DNA of 47,350 nucleotides from Actinomadura chibensis NBRC 106107 (GCF_001552135.1 NZ_BCQP01000080.1:1-47350); one strand, 5' to 3'. Positions 1 to 7,827 are shown, counted from the stretch's first letter. Numbers and translations: made by a program. Notes: generated from the sequence alone by a model not told the origin.

Positions 1-1025
1 GGCAGGCCCGTGGCGCGCACCGGGGGGCCGACCGGGGCGGACGTCCGGTCCTCCCGCCGCGTGCGGAAGAAGTCGCGCGAGCCGTACTGCCGGTCGGCGA
101 GCAGGTCGCCGAGGTCGGCGCTGAAGCCGACGGCGAGGCCGAGCGCCTGGGCGCGCTCGTACACCGCCCGCTTGGGCACGCCCGCCGCCCACCTCTCGAT
201 CTCCCGCCAGCCCTCCGGGGACGGTTCCGGCGCCGACCCGCCGACGAGGTCCATCAGCAGGTCCCACTGCTCGGGCTGGAAGATGACGCCGACCCAGCCG
301 TCCGCCGCGCGGACGATCCGCCACTGCCCCGACGCGGCCCCGGTGCGCGTCGGCGAGGTTCCGGCGAAGGCCGCCTCGATGTCGCTCTTCCAGTCGATGT
401 AGGCGGCGACGTCGCACAGGGCGACGTCGACGACCTCGCCCGACCCGCGGCGGAGCGCGAGCATGCCGCCGAGGAGGCCCGCGAAGGCGGCGGCGTGCGC
501 CGCCTGCTCCCCGCCGAGGGTCAGCGGTGACCGGTCCGGCTCACCGATCATCGAGGCGAGGCCGCCGTAGCACTCGGCGAGCAGGCTGTCGCCGGGGTGG
601 TCCGAGCGCGGGTCGGCGAGGCCCGCCGCCGTGATGCTCACGGCGACGAGGTCCGGCCAGGCGGCGCGGATCTCCGCGGCGGTCAGGCCGACCGCCCGCG
701 CCCGCGCGGGGCCGAGGCCGGTGAGCAGGAGGTCGGCACGGTCCAGCAGGCGGCCGAGCTCGGTCCGGCCGTCCGGGGCGTCGAGGTCGACGACGACGCT
801 GCGCTTGTCCGCGTCGAGCCCGGCGAAGGCGAAGCCGACGCCGTGCTCGTCCAGCGGGGGCCGCGTCCGCAGCGGGTCCCCGCCGGGCGGCTCGCACAGG
901 AGCACGTCGTGCCCGAGCCCGGCGAGGATCCGGCCGCAGACCCGCGTGGCCACGCCGCCCGCCAGCTCGACGACCCGCAGCGCCGCCCCGGTACCGCCGT
1001 CCCGCCGCTCGTCCGATCGAGTCAT
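1..1025 (-). CDS. CaiB/BaiF family III CoA-transferase, C-terminus cut by window edge
   Basis: The frame stays open from an ATG at 1025 to the window start, giving at least 341 residues. Family III CoA-transferases move CoA between carboxylic acids in the cytosol. Visible hallmarks are the N-terminal ARILAGLGHDV-type segment (here GRILAGLGHDVLLCEPPGGD), the DKRSVVVDL motif, and GSGEVVDVALCDVAAYIDW in the region where the family usually has its GQ-VDVSL stretch. It starts 3 bases after the stop of the amidohydrolase gene, so it is the last visible member of the minus-strand operon that starts at the GntR gene. It probably activates or recycles CoA for the acyl-CoA chemistry of its neighbours. 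The natural C-terminus lies outside the window, and the substrate cannot be told from sequence. Confidence 0.85.
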   Translation of the reverse strand, partial: MTRSDERRDGGTGAALRVVELAGGVATRVCGRILAGLGHDVLLCEPPGGDPLRTRPPLDEHGVGFAFAGLDADKRSVVVDLDAPDGRTELGRLLDRADLLLTGLGPARARAVGLTAAEIRAAWPDLVAVSITAAGLADPRSDHPGDSLLAECYGGLASMIGEPDRSPLTLGGEQAAHAAAFAGLLGGMLALRRGSGEVVDVALCDVAAYIDWKSDIEAAFAGTSPTRTGAASGQWRIVRAADGWVGVIFQPEQWDLLMDLVGGSAPEPSPEGWREIERWAAGVPKRAVYERAQALGLAVGFSADLGDLLADRQYGSRDFFRTRREDRTSAPVGPPVRATGL

Positions 1026-1028
1026 CGG

Positions 1029-1937
1029 CTAGCGCGCCGTCTCGGCGGCGCCCGGGTCGGCGGCGCCGGGGTCGGTGCGCTCCCACTCCCAGCCGCCCTC
1101 GGGACGGGGCCACTTCAGCACCGTCGCGGCCGTCCGGCCGAGGATCCAGACCTTGTCCTCCTCGCTGAGGAAGTCGAGCGTGTACCGGACGTGGTCGAGG
1201 TTCTCCCGCCAGGTCGCGCCGCGGACCCGCGTCGTGTCCGAGGCCCACATGAGCCGCTGCGGCCCGTACGCGTCGTACACCCGGCGCAAGGTCGGGGTCA
1301 GCGACGGATAGGGGTACGGCTCGTTCGTGTAGTCGGGGATCGCGGAGAACTTCATGTAGACGTTCGGGTACTTCACCAGCGGGAAGATGTCGTCGATGTA
1401 CGCCCAGAGGTCCTGGGTGTCCGGGTCGCCGATGATCAGCCCCATATGGTCGACGATCAGCCGCAGGTCGGGGTGCCGCTCCGCGATCGCGGCGACCTTG
1501 CGGACCTCGGGGCCGTAGATCAGCAGCATCAGCGGGATGCCGAGCCGCTCCGCCGCCTCCCAGAACCACGGGAACGTGTCGACGTCGATCCAGTCGCGCC
1601 CGCGGAAGTCCGGGTAGCTCATCCGGATGCCGCGCATCCACGGGTTGTCGAACCAGCGCTCGATGCGCTCGCGGTCCGGGTCCCAGAGGTTGAAGCGGCC
1701 CATCACGCCGAACCGGCCCGGGTGCTCCGCGGCCCAGCCGAGTGCCGGGCCGTTGTCGTCACCCGCCCAGATCGCCGGGACGATCGCCACGGCGTCGATG
1801 CCGAGCTCGTCCATCCGGGGCAGGATCTGCTTGGGCGTGGACTCCGGTTTCCCGTTGTAGGACTCCCCGATGTCCGGCCAGGGACGCTCGGGGGTGTTGG
1901 GCAGGAACATGTGGATCTGGGTGTCGAGAATGAACAC
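1029..1937 (-). CDS. amidohydrolase family protein (amidohydrolase_2, PF04909-like)
   Basis: A 302-residue TIM-barrel metal-dependent hydrolase or decarboxylase. It starts at GTG 1937, chosen because GGGAGAG lies just upstream on the minus strand. Putative metal or catalytic residues are Asp5 and His9 in LDTQIHMF, His164 in IVDHMG, and Asp234 in MWASDTT. The first His of the usual HxH is Gln7, a variant also found in this subfamily, which includes ACMSD-like decarboxylases and 2-pyrone-4,6-dicarboxylate-lactonase-like enzymes. It sits 10 bases after the EthD-like gene and 3 bases before the CoA-transferase, so it is co-transcribed with acyl-CoA enzymes. The likely job is hydrolysis of a lactone or C-C bond, or decarboxylation, of a ring-derived acid; this is inference from family and context. 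Confidence 0.85.
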   Translation of the reverse strand: MFILDTQIHMFLPNTPERPWPDIGESYNGKPESTPKQILPRMDELGIDAVAIVPAIWAGDDNGPALGWAAEHPGRFGVMGRFNLWDPDRERIERWFDNPWMRGIRMSYPDFRGRDWIDVDTFPWFWEAAERLGIPLMLLIYGPEVRKVAAIAERHPDLRLIVDHMGLIIGDPDTQDLWAYIDDIFPLVKYPNVYMKFSAIPDYTNEPYPYPSLTPTLRRVYDAYGPQRLMWASDTTRVRGATWRENLDHVRYTLDFLSEEDKVWILGRTAATVLKWPRPEGGWEWERTDPGAADPGAAETAR

Positions 1938-1947
1938 GCTCTCTCCC

Positions 1948-2721
1948 TCACCGAGGTTGCGGAACGGACGGCTGTGCCGGTGTCGCCGGCCGTGGAGTGA
2001 ACGCGACGTTCCGGTACCACAGCCGCCACGGCGTCTTGTGCCTGGCCCAGGAGGCGGGGCCCGGGGACCAGACCTCCTCCGCCCGCAGGGTGCGCAGCGT
2101 CTCCACGACCTGCTCCCTGGTGGCGCTCGCCAGTTCGTAGACGGCCAGGTAGCGCGGGCAGCCGGGCTCCGGGTGCTCCAGCGCGTGCCGCAGCCTGTAC
2201 ACGCTTCCCCGGCTGAAGCCGCCCTTGTCCGTCGCCTCGGGCACGTGGACGCCGGTGTAGAACTCGTCGAACTCGGCCAGCCCGTCGCCGATGTCGTCGG
2301 GCGGGTCGATCCCGATGATGTAGATCGCCTCCGGGACGCCCGTCGCGGCCGACGTCTCCATGGCCTTCTCGTAGATCACCCGCCACCGGTGCGTGAGCAG
2401 GTCAGGCCAGAGCGGCGGGTCGTCGCTGTAGGCGGGATGGGTACCGGCGGGGGCGGTCGTCGAGGCGAGGTAGGCGTCGGCGCCCTCCTCGCTCACCACC
2501 TCGTAGGCGGCCAGGTACTTCGCGCCGTAGTCGCCCCGCGCGTCCTGGATCTGGAGTTCGTACCGGTGCGAGGACGCGAAGCCCGGATGCCTCGCGAAGA
2601 CCTCCGGGACGTGCGTCTCGTCGTAGAACCGGTTGAAGCGCGCGATGTCGGCCGGGTCCGAGCTGGCGAAGTCGAGGGCGATCCAGTACAGGAAGTCGTT
2701 GGAGAAGGGCGTCGCCGTCAT
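1948..2721 (-). CDS. EthD-like protein with two fused dimeric alpha+beta-barrel repeats
   Basis: 257 residues from ATG 2721, whose ATGA overlaps the stop of the enoyl-CoA-hydratase-like gene. Two halves resemble each other: one near residues 20-95 (FNRFYDETHVPEVFARHPGF then KYLAAYEV) and one near 150-220 (FDEFYTGVHVPEATDKGGF then RYLAVYEL). Each has the FY-x-x-HVPE and YLA-YE signatures of the ferredoxin-like EthD/DUF4286-type fold that normally works as a homodimer, so this looks like a covalent pseudo-dimer. Family members include small dehydratases, monooxygenases, isomerases and chlorite-dismutase relatives, so the reaction is not predictable. The operon position suggests processing of an unstable intermediate. 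Confidence 0.75.
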   Translation of the reverse strand: MTATPFSNDFLYWIALDFASSDPADIARFNRFYDETHVPEVFARHPGFASSHRYELQIQDARGDYGAKYLAAYEVVSEEGADAYLASTTAPAGTHPAYSDDPPLWPDLLTHRWRVIYEKAMETSAATGVPEAIYIIGIDPPDDIGDGLAEFDEFYTGVHVPEATDKGGFSRGSVYRLRHALEHPEPGCPRYLAVYELASATREQVVETLRTLRAEEVWSPGPASWARHKTPWRLWYRNVAFTPRPATPAQPSVPQPR

Positions 2722-3533
2722 TTCCCGGTGTCCTTGCCCTGCCCGTTCTTGCCGACCGCGCGGCGGTAGGTCGTCGCGCCGTCGGAGAGGACGTCGCTGC
2801 GGGTCTGGATCTGCGCGCGGACGTCCTCGCCGTAGCGCAGCGCCGTGGTCCAGTCCGAGATGTGCTGCGGGATCTCGTGCAGCGCCCGCTTCGACCAGTC
2901 GAGGCTGACCGGGTCGAACTCCGCGATCTCGCGGGCGAGCGCGACGGCCGCGTCGGCGAGGTCGGCCAGCGGGACCGCCTCGTTGACGAGCCCCCACTCG
3001 GCGGCCTTGGTGCCGCTGATGCGCTTGGTGGTCAGCACCATCCAGGCCGCGCGCTTCGGCGAGAGCCGCAGCTGCGTGGACGGCCCGGCGAGCCCCGGGT
3101 ACAGGCCGAACCCGAGTTCCGGCATGCCGAGCTGGGCCTCGTGCGCCGCGATCGCGAGGTCGGACGAGTTGACCAGCGTGACGCCCCCGCCGAGCGCGAA
3201 CCCGTTGACCGCCGCGATCACGATCGCGGGATGCCGCCGGATCCTCTCCTGGACGGTGTGCCAGCTCGTCCGCCTGCCCTCGACGGTGTCGTCGGCTCCG
3301 GGGCCCTCCTCGCCCGACTCCTTGAGGTCGACGCCGGAGCAGAAGGCGGGGCCCGCGCCGGTGAGGACGATGACCCGGGCCGTCCCGTGGCAGGCGTCCA
3401 GGGCGTCCAGCAGCGCCGACCGCGCGGCGCGGCTCATCGCGTTGCGCTTCTCCGGCCGGTTGAGGGTGATCCGCGCGACGCCGCCGCCGAGGTCCTCGTG
3501 CAGGACGAGCGGCTCGTCCGAACCCGCGCTCAT
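2718..3533 (-). CDS. enoyl-CoA hydratase/isomerase (crotonase) superfamily protein
   Basis: 271 residues from ATG 3533 (ATGA overlap with the DUF35 gene). Crotonase landmarks: LNRPEKRNAM near 25-33, oxyanion-hole segments FCSGVDL (64-70) and GFALGGGV (111-118), and LGMPELGFGLYPGLAG (135-150). The two catalytic glutamates of classical hydratases fall in GGGxE and in PE. The second is present (Glu139), but the first position is Thr119, so textbook hydratase chemistry is doubtful. Isomerase, hydrolase, dehalogenase or C-C lyase activity remains possible. Its position next to the thiolase-fold/DUF35 pair and a CoA-transferase indicates a beta-oxidation-like or retro-aldol pathway on CoA esters in the cytosol. 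Confidence 0.85.
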   Translation of the reverse strand: MSAGSDEPLVLHEDLGGGVARITLNRPEKRNAMSRAARSALLDALDACHGTARVIVLTGAGPAFCSGVDLKESGEEGPGADDTVEGRRTSWHTVQERIRRHPAIVIAAVNGFALGGGVTLVNSSDLAIAAHEAQLGMPELGFGLYPGLAGPSTQLRLSPKRAAWMVLTTKRISGTKAAEWGLVNEAVPLADLADAAVALAREIAEFDPVSLDWSKRALHEIPQHISDWTTALRYGEDVRAQIQTRSDVLSDGATTYRRAVGKNGQGKDTGK

Positions 3534-3970
3534 TCGGACCCCTCCGTGCGGTCGACGGCGAACTTCAGGATCGTCCGCTCGCTGAAGCCGGGCTCGAACA
3601 CGGCCCGGACGGGCAGGTCGAAGGCGAGTTCGTCGGGCGCGTCCACCAGGGTGCTGATGATGGGCGGGCCCTCGTCCAGCTTGATGTAGGCCACCAGGTA
3701 CGGCCGGACGTCGTCGAAAGCGCTCAGGTACCGCTGGTGCATCCTGATCCAGGACCAGAGCCGCCCCTTCCCGCTGACCGCCCGCCAGGTGAAGGAGGCG
3801 GACAGGCAGCGCGGGCACACCTCGCTCTCGGGGAAGCGGTACTCCCCGCACGCGTCGCAGTTCTGCAACCGCAGCTCGTTCTCGGCGAGCCCGTCCCAGT
3901 ACGGCTGGTTCTCCGGCGTGATCTCCGGCAGCAGCCGCTCGTAGCTCTCGGCCTTGCTCTGGGTGCTCAT
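3530..3970 (-). CDS. DUF35 / OB-fold protein with N-terminal zinc ribbon (acyl-CoA-associated)
   Basis: 146 residues from ATG 3970, overlapping the thiolase-like stop by ATGA. The rubredoxin-like zinc ribbon is visible as Cys38-x2-Cys41 and Cys52-x2-Cys55, followed by an OB-fold with LWSWIRMHQRYLS, PYLVAYIKLDEGP and PVRAVFEPGF. DUF35 proteins act as partner subunits of thiolase-superfamily enzymes, for example ChsH2-DUF35 with the aldolase Ltp2 in actinobacterial steroid side-chain removal. Being encoded directly after a thiolase-fold gene with translational coupling is the usual signature of such a complex. The specific partner is inferred, not shown. Confidence 0.85.
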   Translation of the reverse strand: MSTQSKAESYERLLPEITPENQPYWDGLAENELRLQNCDACGEYRFPESEVCPRCLSASFTWRAVSGKGRLWSWIRMHQRYLSAFDDVRPYLVAYIKLDEGPPIISTLVDAPDELAFDLPVRAVFEPGFSERTILKFAVDRTEGSE

Positions 3971-5118
3971 CGCGCGACCGCCCCGTCGTTGGTGAGGATG
4001 TGCGAGGTGACGATCGGCGACGCGCACATGTACTGCACCGTCGAGCATCCCGGCACCTGCCTGGCGCCCGCCTCGCCGCGCAGCTGGCGCACCGACTCGA
4101 CGTGGTGCGCCCAGCCCTGCATGTAGCTCTCGCTGGTGTGCCCGCCCGCCGTGTTCAGCGGGCGCGGGCCGTCGAAGCGGATCTTGTCCTCGTCCACCCA
4201 CCGCCACGCCTCGCCGCGCGGCGCGTGGTTGAAGCCTTCGAGGGTGAAGAGGATGGTGGGCGTGAAGTTGTCGTAGATCTGCAGGCAGTCCACCTCCTCC
4301 GGCGCGATGCCGGCCTGCTCGTAGAGCCGGCTCGCCACGTCCTGGCAGGCGGAGTAAAAGAAGTCCTCCGCCGTGTAGTAGTTGGTGACGTGCCCCATCC
4401 CCGCCGTCGCGGCGACGCGCACCGGCGGCTTGCGCAGCGACCTGGCGCGCTCCATCGAGGTGACGATGAACGCGACGGCGCCGTCGTTGATGAGGCAGTA
4501 GTCGAGCAGCCGCAGCGGCTCGGCGATGTACCGGGAGTTCAGGTAGTCCTCGCGGGTGAACTCCTTCTGCAGGACGGCGACCGGGTTCAGCGCGGCGTGC
4601 CGCCGGTTGTTGATCGCCAGCGGCGCCAGCGCGTCCTCGCCCGCCCCGTACATGCCCCGGTACCGCTGGTACATCAGGGCGACGTAGGCGCCGGGGGAGG
4701 TCATGCCGTACATCTCGTCGTAGGCGGCGGTCGGGCCGCCGCCGTCGCCGCCGTACTTCACCTTCGCCGACCGCCCGTTGTTGCCGTAGACGCACGCGAC
4801 CACGTCGGCCATGCCGGTGGAGATCAGCGCGACGGCCTCCTGGAGGGCGATGCCGCTCATCCGGCCCGTCCCCTCCAGGTCGTGGACGAAGCGGGGGTGC
4901 GGCAGGCCGGCGACGGTGGCCAGCCGGTCGTACTGGATACGGCAGGTGAGCAGGCCGTCGATCTCGTCCTTGCCGATCCCGCAGTCCTCGATCGCCTCGC
5001 GGAGGGCGCCCGCCGCCAGGGCGTAGGCGTCGCGGGGCCGGTCCGAGGCGGCGTAGAGCGAGCGGAAGTCGGACTGCCCCACGCCGACGATCGCGATCTC
5101 GGTTGGCTCGTGCTGCAT
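3967..5118 (-). CDS. thiolase-fold lipid-transfer-like protein, probable acyl-CoA aldolase subunit
   Basis: 383 residues from ATG 5118, with GGAGAG upstream on the minus strand. The fold is thiolase/SCP2-like (IAIVGVGQSDF start, GMADVVACVYGNN, YCLINDGAVAFIVT, CLQIYDNFTP, TAGGHTSESY, QYMCASP). The usual nucleophilic Cys near residue 110 is not in place: the segment reads VYGNN. Tyr282 (in IYDNFT) and Tyr332 (in HTSESY) are 50 residues apart, the same spacing I recall for the catalytic tyrosines of the steroid aldolase Ltp2. With the coupled DUF35 gene, this suggests a retro-aldol enzyme splitting a beta-hydroxyacyl-CoA rather than a thiolase. It is the first structural gene after the GntR gene. 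Function is inferred from homology recollection; the family call is solid. Confidence 0.8.
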   Translation of the reverse strand: MQHEPTEIAIVGVGQSDFRSLYAASDRPRDAYALAAGALREAIEDCGIGKDEIDGLLTCRIQYDRLATVAGLPHPRFVHDLEGTGRMSGIALQEAVALISTGMADVVACVYGNNGRSAKVKYGGDGGGPTAAYDEMYGMTSPGAYVALMYQRYRGMYGAGEDALAPLAINNRRHAALNPVAVLQKEFTREDYLNSRYIAEPLRLLDYCLINDGAVAFIVTSMERARSLRKPPVRVAATAGMGHVTNYYTAEDFFYSACQDVASRLYEQAGIAPEEVDCLQIYDNFTPTILFTLEGFNHAPRGEAWRWVDEDKIRFDGPRPLNTAGGHTSESYMQGWAHHVESVRQLRGEAGARQVPGCSTVQYMCASPIVTSHILTNDGAVAR

Positions 5119-5245
5119 GCGTCTCTCCGGTCGGTTGGCGTTGCTTGCCCGCCCGAGTCGGGAGCGGCTCTCGGGGGTGTGCCGCCGCGGGGGTGCCGCG
5201 CGGTCGGGCCGGGCGGCGCGGCGAACCGGCGCCCGGCCGGGGAGG

Positions 5246-5929
5246 TCACGTTCCCGAGGCCCGTTCCTCTTCGAGCTTCGCGATGGCCGCGAGCGCGGCC
5301 TCCTTCGCGGCGTCCACGTGCAGCCGGGCGAGCTGCGCGGCGCGGTCGGCGTCGCGGTCGGTGATCGCCGCGACGAGGTCGCGGTACTCCTGCTCCGACC
5401 GCTCCCGGCGGCCGGGGATGCTGAGCGACAGCCGGCGCAGCGCGTGGATGCGGGCGTGCAGCGGCGCGAGGGTGGACGCCAGCAGGGCGTTTCGCGCGCC
5501 CGCCAGCAGCAGCTCGTCGAAGTGGTAGATCGACGCGAGCTGGTCGTCGTCGCTCTTGGCCGGCCGCGTGAGCTTGACCAGCTCCAGGACCTCGGTGTCG
5601 GTGGCGCGCTTGACGAACAGGGACGCCGCCTCGGACTCCAGCGCCGCCCGCACCTCGTAGAGCTGCCGGACGTCGTCGCTGCCGAGCACCGCGACCCGCA
5701 CGCCCCGCCGCCCCGACGTCTCGACGAGGCCGAGGGTCTGGAGGTGGAGGACCGCCTCGCGGATCGAGGTGCGGCTCACGCCGGTGAGCTCCATCAGCTC
5801 GCGCTCGGTGAGCCGGCGCCCCGGTGACAGCGTGCCTTCGAGGATGGCCTGCCGGACCCTGCGCACGACGAGCTGCGGAACGGTCTCCGCGGGGCGGTCG
5901 ATCCGCAGGTCCGGTCCGGTCTCAGGCAT
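5246..5929 (-). CDS. GntR family transcriptional regulator, FadR/FCD subfamily
   Basis: 227 residues from ATG 5929 with GAGGAG five bases upstream. N-terminal winged helix (residues 18-78: VRRVRQAILEGTLSPGRRL, then VSRTSIREAVLHLQTLGLV) and an all-helical FCD effector domain (85-215). Of the metal-binding positions usual in FCD proteins, the first His is Asp138 (YHFDEL), the second is Tyr182 (EYRDLV) and the last is kept as His204 (ARLHVD), so effector or metal binding may differ from the norm. It heads the minus-strand catabolic operon and is divergent from the ABC transporter. Its own promoter is flanked by two GT-N3-AC boxes, so autoregulation and coordinate repression of transport and catabolism are likely. 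Confidence 0.9.
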   Translation of the reverse strand: MPETGPDLRIDRPAETVPQLVVRRVRQAILEGTLSPGRRLTERELMELTGVSRTSIREAVLHLQTLGLVETSGRRGVRVAVLGSDDVRQLYEVRAALESEAASLFVKRATDTEVLELVKLTRPAKSDDDQLASIYHFDELLLAGARNALLASTLAPLHARIHALRRLSLSIPGRRERSEQEYRDLVAAITDRDADRAAQLARLHVDAAKEAALAAIAKLEEERASGT

Positions 5930-5944
5930 GCCGTCTCCTCACAC

Positions 5945-5969
5945 TTTGTATGACGTAATATAGTCATAC
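5945..5969. promoter_or_regulatory. GntR operator at the regulator promoter (two GT-N3-AC boxes)
   Basis: GTATGAC (5948-5954) and its reverse complement GTCATAC (5963-5969) flank the -10 element of the GntR promoter, 15 bases centre to centre. GT-N3-AC inside a TNGTNNNACNA-like context is the usual FCD-type GntR site. The stretch 5945-5957 recurs as a perfect inverted copy at 6117-6129 beside the opposite promoter. Confidence 0.65.
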
Positions 5970-5986
5970 GCTGATGATGGGGTCAA
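5957..5986 (-). promoter_or_regulatory. promoter of the GntR gene (-35 TTGACC, -10 TATATT, 18-base spacer)
   Basis: On the minus strand TTGACC reads from 5986 to 5981 and TATATT from 5962 to 5957, separated by 18 bases. This is close to the sigma-70/HrdB consensus and the best promoter match in the window. It ends 28 bases before the ATG at 5929. Confidence 0.7.
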
Positions 5987-6088
5987 CCTCCACCACAGCG
6001 GGCGTATCGGCACGGTAGCCGGGCACCGCGACCGCCTGTCAACAGCCACAACGCGGCGATCTCAGCAGATTTTGTCCGCTTTCTGTGG

Positions 6089-6129
6089 TTGACGCGGCTT
6101 AGTACGTCTGATTTGGTACGTCATACAAA
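6089..6129 (+). promoter_or_regulatory. transporter promoter candidate with GntR box
   Basis: TTGACG at 6089-6094 can act as -35. A weak -10 (TTTGGT, 6112-6117) follows after 17 bases. The 13-base box TACGTCATACAAA at 6117-6129 is the exact inverted copy of 5945-5957 and contains GTCATAC at 6120-6126. A partial second copy, GTACGTC, occurs at 6102-6108 and again at 6116-6122, 14 bases apart. Binding here would block the promoter or its start site. Confidence 0.5.
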
Positions 6130-6266
6130 CAGCCGGAATCGATCGGACAGGGAGATCTCCTGTTCGCGCTACGTTCACGGAGCACGGCACCCCAAGGACA
6201 CCCACCGACCTTGTTCCGGGCAAGAGCTCCCATCCACCCCCACCAGCGTCTTTTCAAGGAGGAAGG

Positions 6267-7808
6267 ATGTTGAGTCGATTGGTCGGCAAGGAGCACGGGA
6301 GACGACCCCGGGTCCTCGCGCCCGTGGCCCTCTCCATGGCCGTCGGCCTCGCCGCGGCAGGATGTTCCTCGGGCTCGTCGGAGGGGTCGGGGGGTGCGTC
6401 CGGGGGCATGCTCCGCGTCGGCGTGGTCGCCAGCACGATCTCCACCATCGACGCCTACTCCAACGTGCGGTCGCAGGACTTCTACGTCCGCAACGCCGCG
6501 CTGTTCGAGCCGCTCGCCCACCGGACCAAGGACGGCGGCTACCAGTGGGCGCTCGCCACGGGCATCACCCACAACAAGGACAACACCGAGTGGACGGTCA
6601 AGCTCCGTCCGAACGTCAAGTTCCACGACGGCAGCCCGTTCGGCGCGGACGACGTCATCGCGGTGTTCAACCGGATCCTCGACAAGAAGAACGCGCTCAT
6701 CGAGCGCAACTACGTCGACTTCATGGACCCGAAGGGCATCGAGAAGGTCGACGACCTGACGGTGAAGTTCAAGCTGCCGAAGCCGTACGGGCCGTTCGAG
6801 TTCGCCGTCACCAACAGCAACATCATCTTCTACAAGAAGGGGTCCACGCCCGAGCAGGCGATGGGCACGGGCCCGTTCAGCCTCGTCGCGTTCACCCCCG
6901 GCCGGGAGACGACCGTCAAGCGGTTCGACGGCTACTGGGGGACGAAGCCGAAGCTCGACAAGGTCAAGGTCATCAGCTTCAAGACCGCCGAGGCGTCGAC
7001 CAACGCGATGATCGGCGGCCAGATCGACGCCAGCTCGAACATCCTGCAGACCTCGCTGCCGACGATCGAGAAGACGCCGGGCCTGAAGGTCATGAAGAGC
7101 GACGTGAACCTGAAGGTCAGCATCGGCATGCGGGCCGACGTCGAGCCCTTCAAGGACGTGCGCGTCCGGCAGGCGATGCGGCTGATCCTCGACCGCAAGC
7201 TCGCGCTGTCCAACGCCTTCGACGGCCTCGGCGAGCTGGCGAACGACCACTCCGGCTTCGACAAGTGCGTACCGGACGTCCCGCAGCGCCAGCAGGACCT
7301 TCCGCAGGCCAAGAAGCTGCTCGCCGACGCCGGGAAGTCGAACCTCAGCATCACCCTGGAGACCGCCGCGAACAAGCCCGGCATGCTCCAGCTCGTCCAG
7401 ATCCTGGCCGAGGACGCCAAGAAGATCGGCGTGAACATCAAGGTGCAGAAGATGGAGCTGGGCGCTTACCTAGAGAAGTGGGGCGAGCGGACGTTCTACA
7501 CCGGCTACGACACCCGCCCCTACCTGGAGGGCGTGCCGGAGATCATCAGCAAGGACAACGCGCTCAACCACACGCACTGGCACGACCCCGAGTTCGAGTC
7601 GCTGGCGAAGAAGCTCTACGCCACCTCCGACGCGACCGAGCAGTGCGACATCGAGAAGAAGATGAAGCAGATCGAGTACGAGCGGGGCGCGAGTATCCTC
7701 GCCGCGACGAACCCCACGGTGAGCGTGTACTCCTCCAAGGTGCACGGTCTCGTCCCTGAGTTCCCCTCGGGGAACCTGTACGACTTCACCAAGGTCACCA
7801 TCGACTGA
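6267..7808 (+). CDS. ABC transporter substrate-binding lipoprotein, family 5 (oligopeptide/nickel type)
   Basis: 513 residues from ATG 6267, chosen because a near-perfect AAGGAGG (6256-6262) precedes it. The type II signal peptide has a charged N-terminus, a hydrophobic stretch and lipobox LAAAGC with the lipidated Cys33. The mature part has the SBP_bac_5 landmarks: FEPLAHRTKDGGYQWALATG, LRPNVKFHDGSPFGADDVIA, MGTGPFSLVAF and the C-terminal YERGASILAATNP. It should be anchored outside the membrane and feed the DppB/DppC permease encoded next. Although the family is named for peptides, members also bind nickel, sugars, opines and other solutes. Shared control with a catabolic operon through the GntR boxes suggests it carries that operon's substrate. 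Confidence 0.93.
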   Translation: MLSRLVGKEHGRRPRVLAPVALSMAVGLAAAGCSSGSSEGSGGASGGMLRVGVVASTISTIDAYSNVRSQDFYVRNAALFEPLAHRTKDGGYQWALATGITHNKDNTEWTVKLRPNVKFHDGSPFGADDVIAVFNRILDKKNALIERNYVDFMDPKGIEKVDDLTVKFKLPKPYGPFEFAVTNSNIIFYKKGSTPEQAMGTGPFSLVAFTPGRETTVKRFDGYWGTKPKLDKVKVISFKTAEASTNAMIGGQIDASSNILQTSLPTIEKTPGLKVMKSDVNLKVSIGMRADVEPFKDVRVRQAMRLILDRKLALSNAFDGLGELANDHSGFDKCVPDVPQRQQDLPQAKKLLADAGKSNLSITLETAANKPGMLQLVQILAEDAKKIGVNIKVQKMELGAYLEKWGERTFYTGYDTRPYLEGVPEIISKDNALNHTHWHDPEFESLAKKLYATSDATEQCDIEKKMKQIEYERGASILAATNPTVSVYSSKVHGLVPEFPSGNLYDFTKVTID

Positions 7809-7827
7809 GCAGGTAGGCCGCGGTCGC

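Larger units (their letters stand above)
5930..6266. promoter_or_regulatory. divergent intergenic regulatory region between gntR and the ABC transporter
   Basis: This 337-base gap has lower G+C than its surroundings and no gene. It holds the GntR promoter on the minus side, a transporter promoter on the plus side, and matching regulator boxes next to each, listed separately. The plus-strand leader between about 6130 and 6255 shows no obvious riboswitch or attenuator. Confidence 0.8.

Noticed and set aside
597..2000. Plus-strand frame opposite the CoA-transferase and amidohydrolase genes
   Set aside because: Both minus-strand genes are strongly supported by family motifs, while the plus-strand translation is low-complexity Arg/Val/Glu-rich shadow.
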